Assembly: GCF_000272405.2 (NCBI RefSeq)
Contig: NZ_AJZM02000418.1
Coordinates: 1 to 12,011, forward strand
Origin: Vibrio tasmaniensis 1F-187
GTDB lineage: Bacteria > Pseudomonadota > Gammaproteobacteria > Enterobacterales > Vibrionaceae
DNA: 12,011 bases
Direction of reading: 5' to 3'
Shown piece by piece: positions 5,646-12,011 of this stretch. Under the pieces are notes generated by a model. That model was not told where the DNA came from. It did not search any database and was given only the letters and a program-made list of their open reading frames with translations. The translations under genes were made by a program, and so were the position numbers. The stretch's first letter is position 1. The number at the start of each line of letters is the position of its first letter.

Positions 5646-5674
5646 TATTATTCCTAGAAAGGCGTTTTGGTCAA
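5646..5674 (-). promoter_or_regulatory. Sigma70-like promoter of the putative toxin-immunity pair
   Basis: On the minus strand TTGACC (5674-5669) is followed after 16 bp by AATAAT (5652-5647), or after 17 bp by ATAATA. Both hexamers are close to consensus. Transcription would begin near 5640 and place the palindrome at 5598-5625 in the 5' untranslated region. Confidence 0.5.
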
Positions 5675-5740
5675 TTCACTGCTTTAAATGACACTTTAAC
5701 TAGCCAAAGGCTCATAGTGAAAAATCGAATGTTAATAACA

Positions 5741-5814
5741 GCGAGCTAACGAGTGACACGGTCACTCTCGGCAATAAATTGAAGATATTCAGCTCGCCCT
5801 CTTATTTATTGCTG
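5741..5814. other. Interleaved inverted repeats with pseudoknot topology
   Basis: GCGAGCT/AGCTCGC (5741-5747/5791-5797) encloses GAGTGAC/GTCACTC (5751-5757/5761-5767). The longer stem CGGCAATAAAT/ATTTATTGCTG (5769-5779/5804-5814, one G-T pair) crosses the first stem. All three repeats are otherwise exact, and no reading frame of note covers them. This could be a pseudoknotted RNA, two alternative folds, or a DNA recognition region. Confidence 0.55.
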
Positions 5815-6040
5815 ACATGAATAAGAAGAATTGAGGAAAATGCATATAAAATCAATAATTTAACTATTTAATCGTACACTTTCGTTCCGTTGGACCTCAA
5901 ACCTCACTTACTGAGCGATCATAAATGAGGGGGAAACCCTAAGTTGTTTGAACTTTGAACCGCTTTACTTTTGTGTTAGGTTACTGGTTGAATATGCACT
6001 GTTTATTCATCCATTATTTAACTTTGAAAGGAATACTATT
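5815..6040. other. Non-coding remainder of the spacer before the 42-codon gene
   Basis: I see no supportable gene here. CCTCA/TGAGG (5902-5906/5926-5930) with an inner TTA/TAA and an overlapping AGGG/CCCT (5928-5931/5937-5940) form weaker, partly exclusive stems. A promoter for the following small gene must lie here, but no convincing -35/-10 pair could be chosen. Confidence 0.4.
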
Positions 6041-6169
6041 ATGGCTCTTCAACCAGGTCCTAAACCAATTGCAGACTCAACTGGTAAAGTTGATCAACGT
6101 CGTCGTGATAACAAAAAAACTCCAGGTAATAACCCGGCACTAAAACCTAGTAAATCATCGAAAAAATAG
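6041..6169 (+). CDS. Very basic 42-residue microprotein, unknown function
   Basis: Function not recognised. ATG 6041 has AAAGGA (6027-6032) eight bases upstream, a better start than any earlier one in frame. The 42 residues contain many Lys/Arg (including DQRRRDNKK), many Pro, Gly and Asn, no cysteine and hardly any hydrophobic residues, so the chain is probably disordered in isolation. It could bind nucleic acid or a ribosome-like surface, or serve as a small modulator. It sits alone between the structured spacer and the convergent topoisomerase gene. The strong ribosome binding site and the terminator hairpin starting at its stop codon favour a real gene over chance. Confidence 0.65.
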   Translation: MALQPGPKPIADSTGKVDQRRRDNKKTPGNNPALKPSKSSKK

Positions 6170-6185
6170 GCATAAATGCCTATTT
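6161..6185 (-). terminator. Rho-independent terminator of the minus-strand transfer operon
   Basis: Read on the minus strand, AAATAGGCAT/ATGCCTATTT (loop TTTA if the inner pairs stay open) runs into six T residues (complement of 6161-6166). It lies 46 bases beyond the topoisomerase stop and overlaps the stop codon of the small plus-strand gene. Confidence 0.75.
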
Positions 6186-6189
6186 ATAA

Positions 6190-6217
6190 ATAAAGAGAGC
6201 TTGCAGACTCTCTTTAT
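6190..6217. terminator. Hairpin between convergent genes, possible bidirectional terminator
   Basis: ATAAAGAGAG (6190-6199) and CTCTCTTTAT (6208-6217) form a perfect 10-bp stem with an 8-base loop. Only weak T-rich stretches follow on either strand (TTTATCTAATT on plus, TTTATTTATAAA on minus). It lies between the ends of the plus-strand 42-codon gene and the minus-strand topoisomerase gene. Confidence 0.55.
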
Positions 6218-6231
6218 CTAATTAGCGTATA

Positions 6232-8448
6232 TTAAAGTACACCTTTATCTCGATCTGGCTTCCCGTCTTTGTCAAAAAATCGAACTTTGCAGGTAGGGAA
6301 ACCACTGCATCCCCACCAAAACGACCCTTCACGTTTACCGGCTCGACGAATCAACCCTTTGTTACACTTTGGACAGGATTCTGTGTCACTGGCTTGAGGC
6401 TGAGGTGTTTTCGGTTTGGGATTTAAGTTCGGTTTACCATTATCATCAGGAAAGGTGGTTTTGCAATCCGGATAACGGTTGCAGGCATGAAACGCCCCGT
6501 TCTTCCCTTTTCTTTTGAGTAATAACCCTTCATTACAACTCGGACAGGTTATCCCATCCTTAATGGTGATAGGCACCCCTTCGGTTTTGACTTGGTTCAC
6601 GCGCTCATGGATATACGTGTCTACCGTTTTAACGAACTCAGCGACGCTGTACTGTCCTTTACCTATCCTGTCTAAGTCACCCTCCCAAATTGCAGAAATG
6701 TCCGGCATGATGATTTCTGGCGGCAATAAGGCACAGAACTCTTGTCCAGATTCTGTCGTTTTATAGACAGGGTTCTTATAGCCTTTCTCCTTTTGCACGC
6801 TAATAAGGTGCTTGAGGCTACCTAGCTTCTCGATGTGGCCACTTCGCGTTGCTTCTGTACCAATAGAGCCATTTTCGCCTTTGGTATTTTTGTCTTTGGC
6901 TTCAAGTTGTTTTCGTAACGCGGGATCTTGCACAAACTTGGCCGCTTCCGTCATAGCTTTCAAAAGACTGGCATCATCAAAGTACTTAGGCGGTTGAGTT
7001 TCTTTGGTCAGCATTTCTAGGCTTTCGCACACACCGGTATCACCTTGCTGTAAGGGCTTTAAATCATCGGTGTTGTCATTGGGCTTGTCTTCATTGTCAC
7101 CCTTAAAAAGCGTTTCCCACCCTAGTGCCAGTCTTGTGGTTTGTGTGGCGCGGTAAATGCGCCCTAAACAGCAACCAATGTCTATTGTCACTTTCTCTCG
7201 TACGGACTCAGGGTAGAACAGACCGACAAAGTGTTTAGAGACGAGTTCATAGATGTTTCTCTCCTTATCAGAGAGCACAATGCCTACGCCGTCTTTTTCT
7301 GTTGGAATGATGGCGTGATGCGCTTCTATTTTTGAACCGTCAAAGGCTTTATGAGTTGAGGTCGGTTCGACGGACTGGATCGATGCGGCTAGGTTTGGGC
7401 TGGTTTTTTGAATGGCGCCCAAGATGTTGGCCGCATTCTCTAAATGCGCTTCGGATAGATATTGGTTATCACTTCGAGGGTACGTCAGTAATTGATGGGT
7501 TTCATACAGTTTTTGAACAATATCGAGGGTTTCTTTGGGTTTGTAACCCCACTTCTTTGACGCCGTAATTTGCAGTTTGGATAAGTTGAAAGGCATGGGC
7601 GGCTGACGCTTTTCTTCTTTGACTTCCCGTTTTTCTACGGTGCCTTTTTCACCTTTGTCTGCGTCCTTAATCACTTCGAGTTGAAACCGGTCAATCATTC
7701 GATTTTTATCATCGAGTTCAAGCTCATCATGGGGCTGTAATTTGCCTTTTATCTTTAATCCTTCGATATCAAAGGTGCCGTAGAGCTCATAATAATGGCT
7801 TTTTTCATGATTCTGGTTAGCCAAGGTACGCTGATTCACCATACCGACCAAAGAGCTGATGACACGGCCAATGTTGAGAACGTTATCAAACCCTTTCTCT
7901 CTTGCTTTGAGTGTATAAGAGCGCGTCAGATTGTACCCAAAGGATTGGTCAGCGATTGAGCGAGCCAAAGCTTTGTTCGTTTGCGGTCTGAATTTCTCAT
8001 TAGGCTGCATGTTGGCCAACGCCGCTTTGACGGGTTTATCGTTTAAATCAGCAATCAATAGACGTTGCACCGGCTTCTTGTTGCCAACGTGATCTAGGAT
8101 TTCATCGATGAGTAAGCAGCCTTCCGGATCGGGATCACCGGCGTGAACAATCGAGTCCGCTTTTTTGATGAAACCAATCACTGTATCGAGCTGCTTTTTA
8201 GAATCGGAACGAGGTTTATATTGTGGAGGGAATCGAGTTTGAATCGGTAGACTGTCTAATGTCCAGCGTTTGAGGTTGCTGTCGTAGTCTTCGGGATCTT
8301 TGAGGGACAGCAAATGGCCAAAACACCACGTGACAATGTCACTCCCTTTTTCGTAATAGCCGGCTTTTTTATCGGTCGTTGGGTTGCCGCCAAGTCCTTT
8401 AAAGATGGCGGTAGCCAGGGATGGTTTTTCTGCGATGAATACGCGCAT
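6232..8448 (-). CDS. topB: DNA topoisomerase III (type IA), plasmid type
   Basis: Type IA topoisomerases cut one DNA strand through a tyrosine and pass another; plasmid copies help resolve or process transfer and replication intermediates. The 738-residue product opens with the TOPRIM strand MRVFIAEKPSLA (E7), followed by HAGDPDPEG with acidic residues D105, D107 and E109. The active-site region is LLTYPRSD with Y323. Two C-terminal zinc ribbons are visible: C635/C638/C656/C662 and C692/C695/C714/C720. ATG 8448 is chosen because it opens the TOPRIM strand and has GGAG eight bases upstream; an in-frame ATG at 8469 adds seven unlikely residues. The usual Arg in DPDREG of E. coli TopB is Pro here. 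It is last in the minus-strand transfer operon, 62 bases after the relaxase-like gene. Confidence 0.95.
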   Translation of the reverse strand: MRVFIAEKPSLATAIFKGLGGNPTTDKKAGYYEKGSDIVTWCFGHLLSLKDPEDYDSNLKRWTLDSLPIQTRFPPQYKPRSDSKKQLDTVIGFIKKADSIVHAGDPDPEGCLLIDEILDHVGNKKPVQRLLIADLNDKPVKAALANMQPNEKFRPQTNKALARSIADQSFGYNLTRSYTLKAREKGFDNVLNIGRVISSLVGMVNQRTLANQNHEKSHYYELYGTFDIEGLKIKGKLQPHDELELDDKNRMIDRFQLEVIKDADKGEKGTVEKREVKEEKRQPPMPFNLSKLQITASKKWGYKPKETLDIVQKLYETHQLLTYPRSDNQYLSEAHLENAANILGAIQKTSPNLAASIQSVEPTSTHKAFDGSKIEAHHAIIPTEKDGVGIVLSDKERNIYELVSKHFVGLFYPESVREKVTIDIGCCLGRIYRATQTTRLALGWETLFKGDNEDKPNDNTDDLKPLQQGDTGVCESLEMLTKETQPPKYFDDASLLKAMTEAAKFVQDPALRKQLEAKDKNTKGENGSIGTEATRSGHIEKLGSLKHLISVQKEKGYKNPVYKTTESGQEFCALLPPEIIMPDISAIWEGDLDRIGKGQYSVAEFVKTVDTYIHERVNQVKTEGVPITIKDGITCPSCNEGLLLKRKGKNGAFHACNRYPDCKTTFPDDNGKPNLNPKPKTPQPQASDTESCPKCNKGLIRRAGKREGSFWWGCSGFPTCKVRFFDKDGKPDRDKGVL

Positions 8449-8510
8449 AAGATTTTCTCCAGATAGCATTAGCCCTCAGCGAGAGAGCTGATAGTTAAGA
8501 TTTTAAGGGA

Positions 8511-9245
8511 TTAGTTACTTTGAGTGAGTTGGCTGACTTCGGCTAAGGTAAAAATGGACACCATGCTGCGATACTTTTCAAAGTCATGACGTGAGTTATC
8601 AAAGGGAATGAATTTAATGTTATCAAATCGCCGGTTGAGCATTTTTTTATATTCTTCATCTCGAACCACGTAGATCACATGCCCCCAAAAACCTTTGCTT
8701 TTGGCTTGGATGTGACTCTTCATAATTGAGCGGTATCGGATGGGTGTTTTGAGCGTCAATTCTGTCTCAATAGCAACCATTCCTCCTGAAGGTGGGCTGA
8801 CGATGGCATCGGGACGATGAGAGATAGGATACATTTTTTTAAACGTATGACGGTCAGCATTAGTCCAACCTGTCCAATTCAAATGTTTAAGTGCAATGAA
8901 AACTCTTTGGTTCATTAATGTGTGATTAAGCGTGACTAAACTAATTCTACTTGGTGTAAAGCAGTGCATTGGTGCGTGATCACTGTCGCCGACTAGATGT
9001 ATTCCTTTGTCGGTTATCCCCCATAATGAAATTTTACATGTGTCTAATGTCAGTGAATGTTTTTCTAATAATCTCTTATTGACCATTCTCTTTAACAACC
9101 GAGAAAGGTTGGGTTGCTTTATTTTAATCAGGGCCATTAAGTTATCAAAGTTACTGTATATCTCTTGATGCAAAAACGAAAGAACACTCATTTCAAGTCT
9201 TTTCCCTTGTAGTAAAGCGTCATTTATATGCATACCTTTATTCAT
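8511..9245 (-). CDS. mobC: MobC-like relaxase of the replication-relaxation family (MOBC)
   Basis: The 244-residue protein has a helix-turn-helix-like N-terminal domain (about residues 18-85, with NLSRLLKRMVNKRLLEK as recognition region). Its C-terminal domain carries RPDAIV (D146), AIETELTLK (E160, E162, K166) and RYRSI (Y171). That acidic pattern is PD-(D/E)xK-like and matches the replication-relaxation family, to which CloDF13 MobC belongs. MobC is a relaxase of similar size that nicks oriT without the three-histidine motif of most relaxases. GGAGG lies six bases before ATG 9245, and the start overlaps the upstream stop by eight bases, so translation is coupled. The coupling-protein gene upstream supports a DNA-transfer role. 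If it is not catalytic, a plasmid-replication accessory or transcriptional regulator with the same fold is the alternative. Confidence 0.7.
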   Translation of the reverse strand: MNKGMHINDALLQGKRLEMSVLSFLHQEIYSNFDNLMALIKIKQPNLSRLLKRMVNKRLLEKHSLTLDTCKISLWGITDKGIHLVGDSDHAPMHCFTPSRISLVTLNHTLMNQRVFIALKHLNWTGWTNADRHTFKKMYPISHRPDAIVSPPSGGMVAIETELTLKTPIRYRSIMKSHIQAKSKGFWGHVIYVVRDEEYKKMLNRRFDNIKFIPFDNSRHDFEKYRSMVSIFTLAEVSQLTQSN

Positions 9246-9767
9246 TTATGCCCTCCAATTTTTTACGTTCAACATGAAACACTTGGTTTTTGGTTGCAAT
9301 GCTGTGAACCAAACTACTCATGGATTGAAGCAATGCTGCTCGACATTCCAAGAAGTCGCTGTCTGAGAGTTCTTCATTGTGTTGCGCTCGATGTAAGTCC
9401 AAGAGGTAGCCATTGGCGGATGAAAATGTTTTTAATAAAAGCCCCGTGCTGCGGCATAAGCGTTTATCGTCGATCTTCATTTCAAGGCGGTGTTTTTCTG
9501 CTACAAACGGCACCAGGTTGATGTCACCCCATTCACTTTTTCTCTTCGAGTGCTCAGTCTGGATGCTCTTTCTTACCGCGCGGATCTCTTGCAGGAATAT
9601 TTCTAGTGCGTCTCGGCAAAAAATTGGGTTGGGATTTTTTGGGTTCGTGGAAAATGCTTCAACCGAGAAAAGCGCATTAATGGCAAATTGGCCGTCGTAA
9701 GCGATCCAGATTGATAAACCGATCTATCCCAAAGGTGTATGAGTGGTTTAAATTGAAGTTGGTGCAT
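9238..9767 (-). pseudogene. Transfer-operon gene disrupted by an apparent one-base frameshift
   Basis: Family not recognised. ATG 9767 has AAGGAA five bases upstream and lies 14 bases after the coupling-protein stop, but its frame ends at TAG 9605-9603 after 54 codons. A second frame, open from 9723 to the stop at 9240-9238, has no ATG, GTG or TTG until GTG 9513. Its upstream part (including SIWIAYDGQFAINALFSVEA) reads like real protein and continues into the clear 91-codon ORF from 9513. Joining the frames near 9721, by adding one base, gives about 176 residues, soluble, helical and charged towards the C-terminus, ending eight bases inside the mobC-like start. The cause could be mutation, a sequencing error, or slippage at the A6 and T6 runs within 9610-9640. 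If the break is real, the 91-residue C-terminal part could still be made from GTG 9513. Confidence 0.6.
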
Positions 9768-9781
9768 GTTAGTTCCTTACC

Positions 9782-11938
9782 TTAGCTGTTTTTTAATGCT
9801 TCTAACCCTGCATGACAAGCATCCTCAGAGGCTTTGTTTTCTTGCGGGGATTCTTGTTGATGCGTTTTATTTGATGGGTTATTGGTTGGTGATGAAGGGG
9901 GGAGATTTGCTGTATTGGGAGACTCATCGCCACTCGTTGTGTCTTTCTTTATCGTTTCAAAGGTCATGTCATGTTGTGTTTCTTCTGAATCATTTTCGTT
10001 GGTGATCTTGTCACTTGTTACTACTTCAAAATTGTACATTGCGTCTTCCACTTCACTATTCTCAGTGTTGCTACTTTCGGTTATCTCAGTCGTTTCATTT
10101 TGCTGAGGTAATGGCTCGTCAAGATCTTGATGAGGCGTCGACGTTTGTTCGTGATGAGCATCTTCTGTTAATTCGTCGGATTGATTTGAGGTGGGGGTAG
10201 CTGTATTTATGGTCTCCTCTTCGCTGACTTTTAATTCTCTTTGTCGTACGACCTCAAAGTTTTCAAGCGTGCTCTTTTTCACTTTTATGGGGGAAATTAA
10301 TGAGGGTTTGGGTACTTCGGTTGCTGTGAATATATAACTCACAAAAGGCGGCAAGTTGAGCAGCATGTTGGTATCAACAAAGTATCGTTCAGCCAGCCTT
10401 ATGTTTCGACGACCTTCTACCGTTTCGGTAAGGGCAGCGTTTAACTCCACCGTACGGCTTTCATCATCCACTAAAATAGTGCCGGACATTTTCGCTACCC
10501 ATTCGGCGGTTTCGGGATCTTGAAGTTTGTACACCAACTTAAATTTTGTGTTTTCTACGACCGCTCCGACGACCGCATCACTGTTTAAATCAGCAGGGCA
10601 ATCTCGTAAATCAGCAACAGATTGATGTGCCAAAAACATGTGAATGCCTTTATCTCGCGCTGCCCCTAAACCTTCCATTGCCGCTTTTGAAATGTGATAT
10701 TTCAATTCATCCAAGAAAATGGCGATGGGCTTTGGGGTGCTGTTGACGCGGTCGCGCATCTCTGCGAGTTGAAACAGTCGAATCAAAATCATCTTTTGTG
10801 TCATGATGATTTTTGCGTTTCTGAGTGATCCAATGATGTAACAACAACCGCCCTCATCAAATATGGATTGCATGTTTAAACCGTCAGGGGCGTTAACAGA
10901 ATTTACCTCTGAGAGTTCTTCCATCTTTCCATAGAATGCCTTAACGGTATCTTTCATGCCTTGAACATGAGCTGAATTAAATAAGCCGGTGAACGTTTCG
11001 CGCTCTTCTTCCGTTGCTTTTTGTGGGGATTGCCTTGCTGCTTTACGGTCGTCAATTCGATAGAAGTCGGCAATGTCACCTTTCTCTGCAAAGCTAAACC
11101 CCGCAACCAACAGTTCTTCAATCTGTTCGGGGGTTGCGCCTGCCAATAAATTCAGTTGCGGTAACGGACTATTAAGGTCGATCAGGTGAAACTGTTTACC
11201 CGCTTTTTCGCATGCGGCTTTGAGAAGATGCGGTGCCCATTCATCGTTTTTTGGATCGAGTACAAACACGCCTTCTTCGGCTTGAATCAGTTGGTACAAA
11301 ATCAAACCCGATGCCACACCTTTACCTGCGCCTGTCGTCCCTAAAATGTCGGCATGTTGTTTTTGCAGATCTTTTAAAGGGATATATTGCGGTTGTCTGT
11401 TAACGTCTAAACCGACAAAAACGCCCTTTTTTAAATCGATGTGATCTTCGGGATCGTAATCCACCGTTTCGGGTAAGTAGTCACGAACATTTCGTACGTC
11501 GGTACGTTCGTCACGTGCGACTTCGGTTCGCTTGGTGTGCTTTATTTTGAGTTGGTTAATTTTGCCTGATAGGTGACGACGTCCCCACCAGTGGGTAAAT
11601 ATACCGGCGCCAAAGATAGGGATTAAAAGCCACTCAGAGAGAGAGTAATGGAGATTAACGAGTGGCGCACCGTGAAGCGCTTTTGCCCAATTTATCAAAG
11701 CGGGAATGCTAAAGTTAGAGAGTGTCCCAAAGATAAACAGTAGCACTCCGGCTGCAATGATGATCCTTCGAAACCACGTGTCGAGATCGTCTCTTTCTGG
11801 TTTGTCGAAGTACATAACAGGAAGAAATAAGCCAGACAAAAAGCTCAGCAGCGTCCCCCAATAAAAGGTAAACAGATACAGCGATGAAAAGATATTCATC
11901 ACTAAAACGTAAAATTGATATTCGATGCGGTCTAACAT
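9782..11938 (-). CDS. Type IV coupling protein (VirD4/TraD/MobB-like ATPase)
   Basis: Coupling proteins bring the relaxase-DNA complex to the type IV secretion channel and power DNA transfer at the inner membrane. The 718-residue product has hydrophobic segments at about residues 8-44, 57-78 and 101-118. The ATPase domain carries Walker A GTTGAGKG (200-207, K206), Walker B IAIFLDEL (405-412, D410/E411) and the family motif AHQSVADL (437-444). Residues 565-718 form a long, low-complexity tail rich in Glu, Asp, Ser, Thr, Asn and Pro, probably disordered and a docking region for relaxase or channel partners. ATG 11938 with AAAGGA five bases upstream fits the membrane-topology start; an upstream ATG at 12004 would translate the repeats. 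The gene heads the minus-strand operon with the relaxase and topoisomerase. Confidence 0.92.
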   Translation of the reverse strand: MLDRIEYQFYVLVMNIFSSLYLFTFYWGTLLSFLSGLFLPVMYFDKPERDDLDTWFRRIIIAAGVLLFIFGTLSNFSIPALINWAKALHGAPLVNLHYSLSEWLLIPIFGAGIFTHWWGRRHLSGKINQLKIKHTKRTEVARDERTDVRNVRDYLPETVDYDPEDHIDLKKGVFVGLDVNRQPQYIPLKDLQKQHADILGTTGAGKGVASGLILYQLIQAEEGVFVLDPKNDEWAPHLLKAACEKAGKQFHLIDLNSPLPQLNLLAGATPEQIEELLVAGFSFAEKGDIADFYRIDDRKAARQSPQKATEEERETFTGLFNSAHVQGMKDTVKAFYGKMEELSEVNSVNAPDGLNMQSIFDEGGCCYIIGSLRNAKIIMTQKMILIRLFQLAEMRDRVNSTPKPIAIFLDELKYHISKAAMEGLGAARDKGIHMFLAHQSVADLRDCPADLNSDAVVGAVVENTKFKLVYKLQDPETAEWVAKMSGTILVDDESRTVELNAALTETVEGRRNIRLAERYFVDTNMLLNLPPFVSYIFTATEVPKPSLISPIKVKKSTLENFEVVRQRELKVSEEETINTATPTSNQSDELTEDAHHEQTSTPHQDLDEPLPQQNETTEITESSNTENSEVEDAMYNFEVVTSDKITNENDSEETQHDMTFETIKKDTTSGDESPNTANLPPSSPTNNPSNKTHQQESPQENKASEDACHAGLEALKNS

Positions 11939-11961
11939 GGTTATCCTTTTATTAACTAAAA

Positions 11962-12011
11962 AACCGATATGTAATACCGATATGTGAAACTGATATATGG
12001 TCATATCGGTT
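11962..12011. repeat. Three 13-bp direct repeats plus an inverted copy upstream of the transfer operon
   Basis: ACCGATATGTAAT (11963-11975), ACCGATATGTGAA (11976-11988) and the diverged ACTGATATATGGT (11989-12001) form an exact 13-bp period. CATATCGGTT (12002-12011) is the perfect inverse of AACCGATATG (11962-11971). The array lies 24 bases upstream of the coupling-protein start and may continue past the window. Regulator binding or an iteron-like site is likely. Confidence 0.7.

Noticed and set aside
5948..6040. N-terminal extension of the 42-codon gene to an upstream start
   Set aside because: The extension is hydrophobic and unlike the basic body, while AAAGGA is correctly placed for ATG 6041.
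9228..10200. Several plus-strand frames of 61-97 codons opposite the coupling protein and relaxase genes
   Set aside because: They mirror the codon pattern of the minus-strand genes, lack ribosome binding sites and overlap each other.
1..12011. CRISPR array, tRNA, rRNA or insertion sequence
   Set aside because: No regularly spaced repeats of CRISPR length, no cloverleaf or rRNA signature and no transposase frame were seen.

Overview
The window looks like a piece of a conjugative plasmid or integrative conjugative element from a gamma-proteobacterium, most likely a Vibrionaceae member. The case for this is the AT-rich base composition, the Shine-Dalgarno style, and the mix of an ArdC antirestriction gene, a plasmid-type topoisomerase III, a short relaxase-like protein of the replication-relaxation (MobC) type and a VirD4-type coupling ATPase. 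Host and element type are inferences; no replication initiator, integrase, tRNA or rRNA gene is visible.

Region 1 (1-3117, plus strand) is a run of four small uncharacterised genes followed by ardC, closed by a textbook intrinsic terminator at 3091-3117. Each gene is preceded by a stem-loop-rich leader. The leaders at about 511-567, 979-1032 and 1447-1494 are diverged copies of one repeated module, and the leaders of the first gene and of ardC have hairpins covering the ribosome binding site. This suggests shared post-transcriptional control, or hairpin-based expression on single-stranded DNA, of genes used on entry into a new host.

Region 2 (3160-5674) has an unknown plus-strand gene, then a gap with several strong stem-loops (3610-3767), then a minus-strand pair: a 468-residue protein with a glycine-rich hydrophobic C-terminus and a translationally coupled small membrane protein. 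The pair has the layout of a membrane-disrupting toxin (pore-former or type VI effector type) with its immunity protein. A sigma70-like promoter and a palindrome covering the translation start region lie upstream.

Region 3 (5590-6220) is mostly non-coding with an interleaved, pseudoknot-like set of inverted repeats (5741-5814), followed by a 42-residue very basic microprotein and convergent terminator hairpins.

Region 4 (6232-12011, minus strand) is a DNA-processing operon in transcription order: coupling protein (11938-9782), a gene of about 176 codons that appears broken by a one-base frameshift (9767-9238), the MobC-like relaxase (9245-8511) and topoisomerase III (8448-6232). Three 13-bp direct repeats and an inverted copy lie upstream of the coupling-protein gene and are the likely control or binding site for the operon. 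The coupling-protein/MobC pairing is the arrangement known from CloDF13-type (MOBC) mobilisation.
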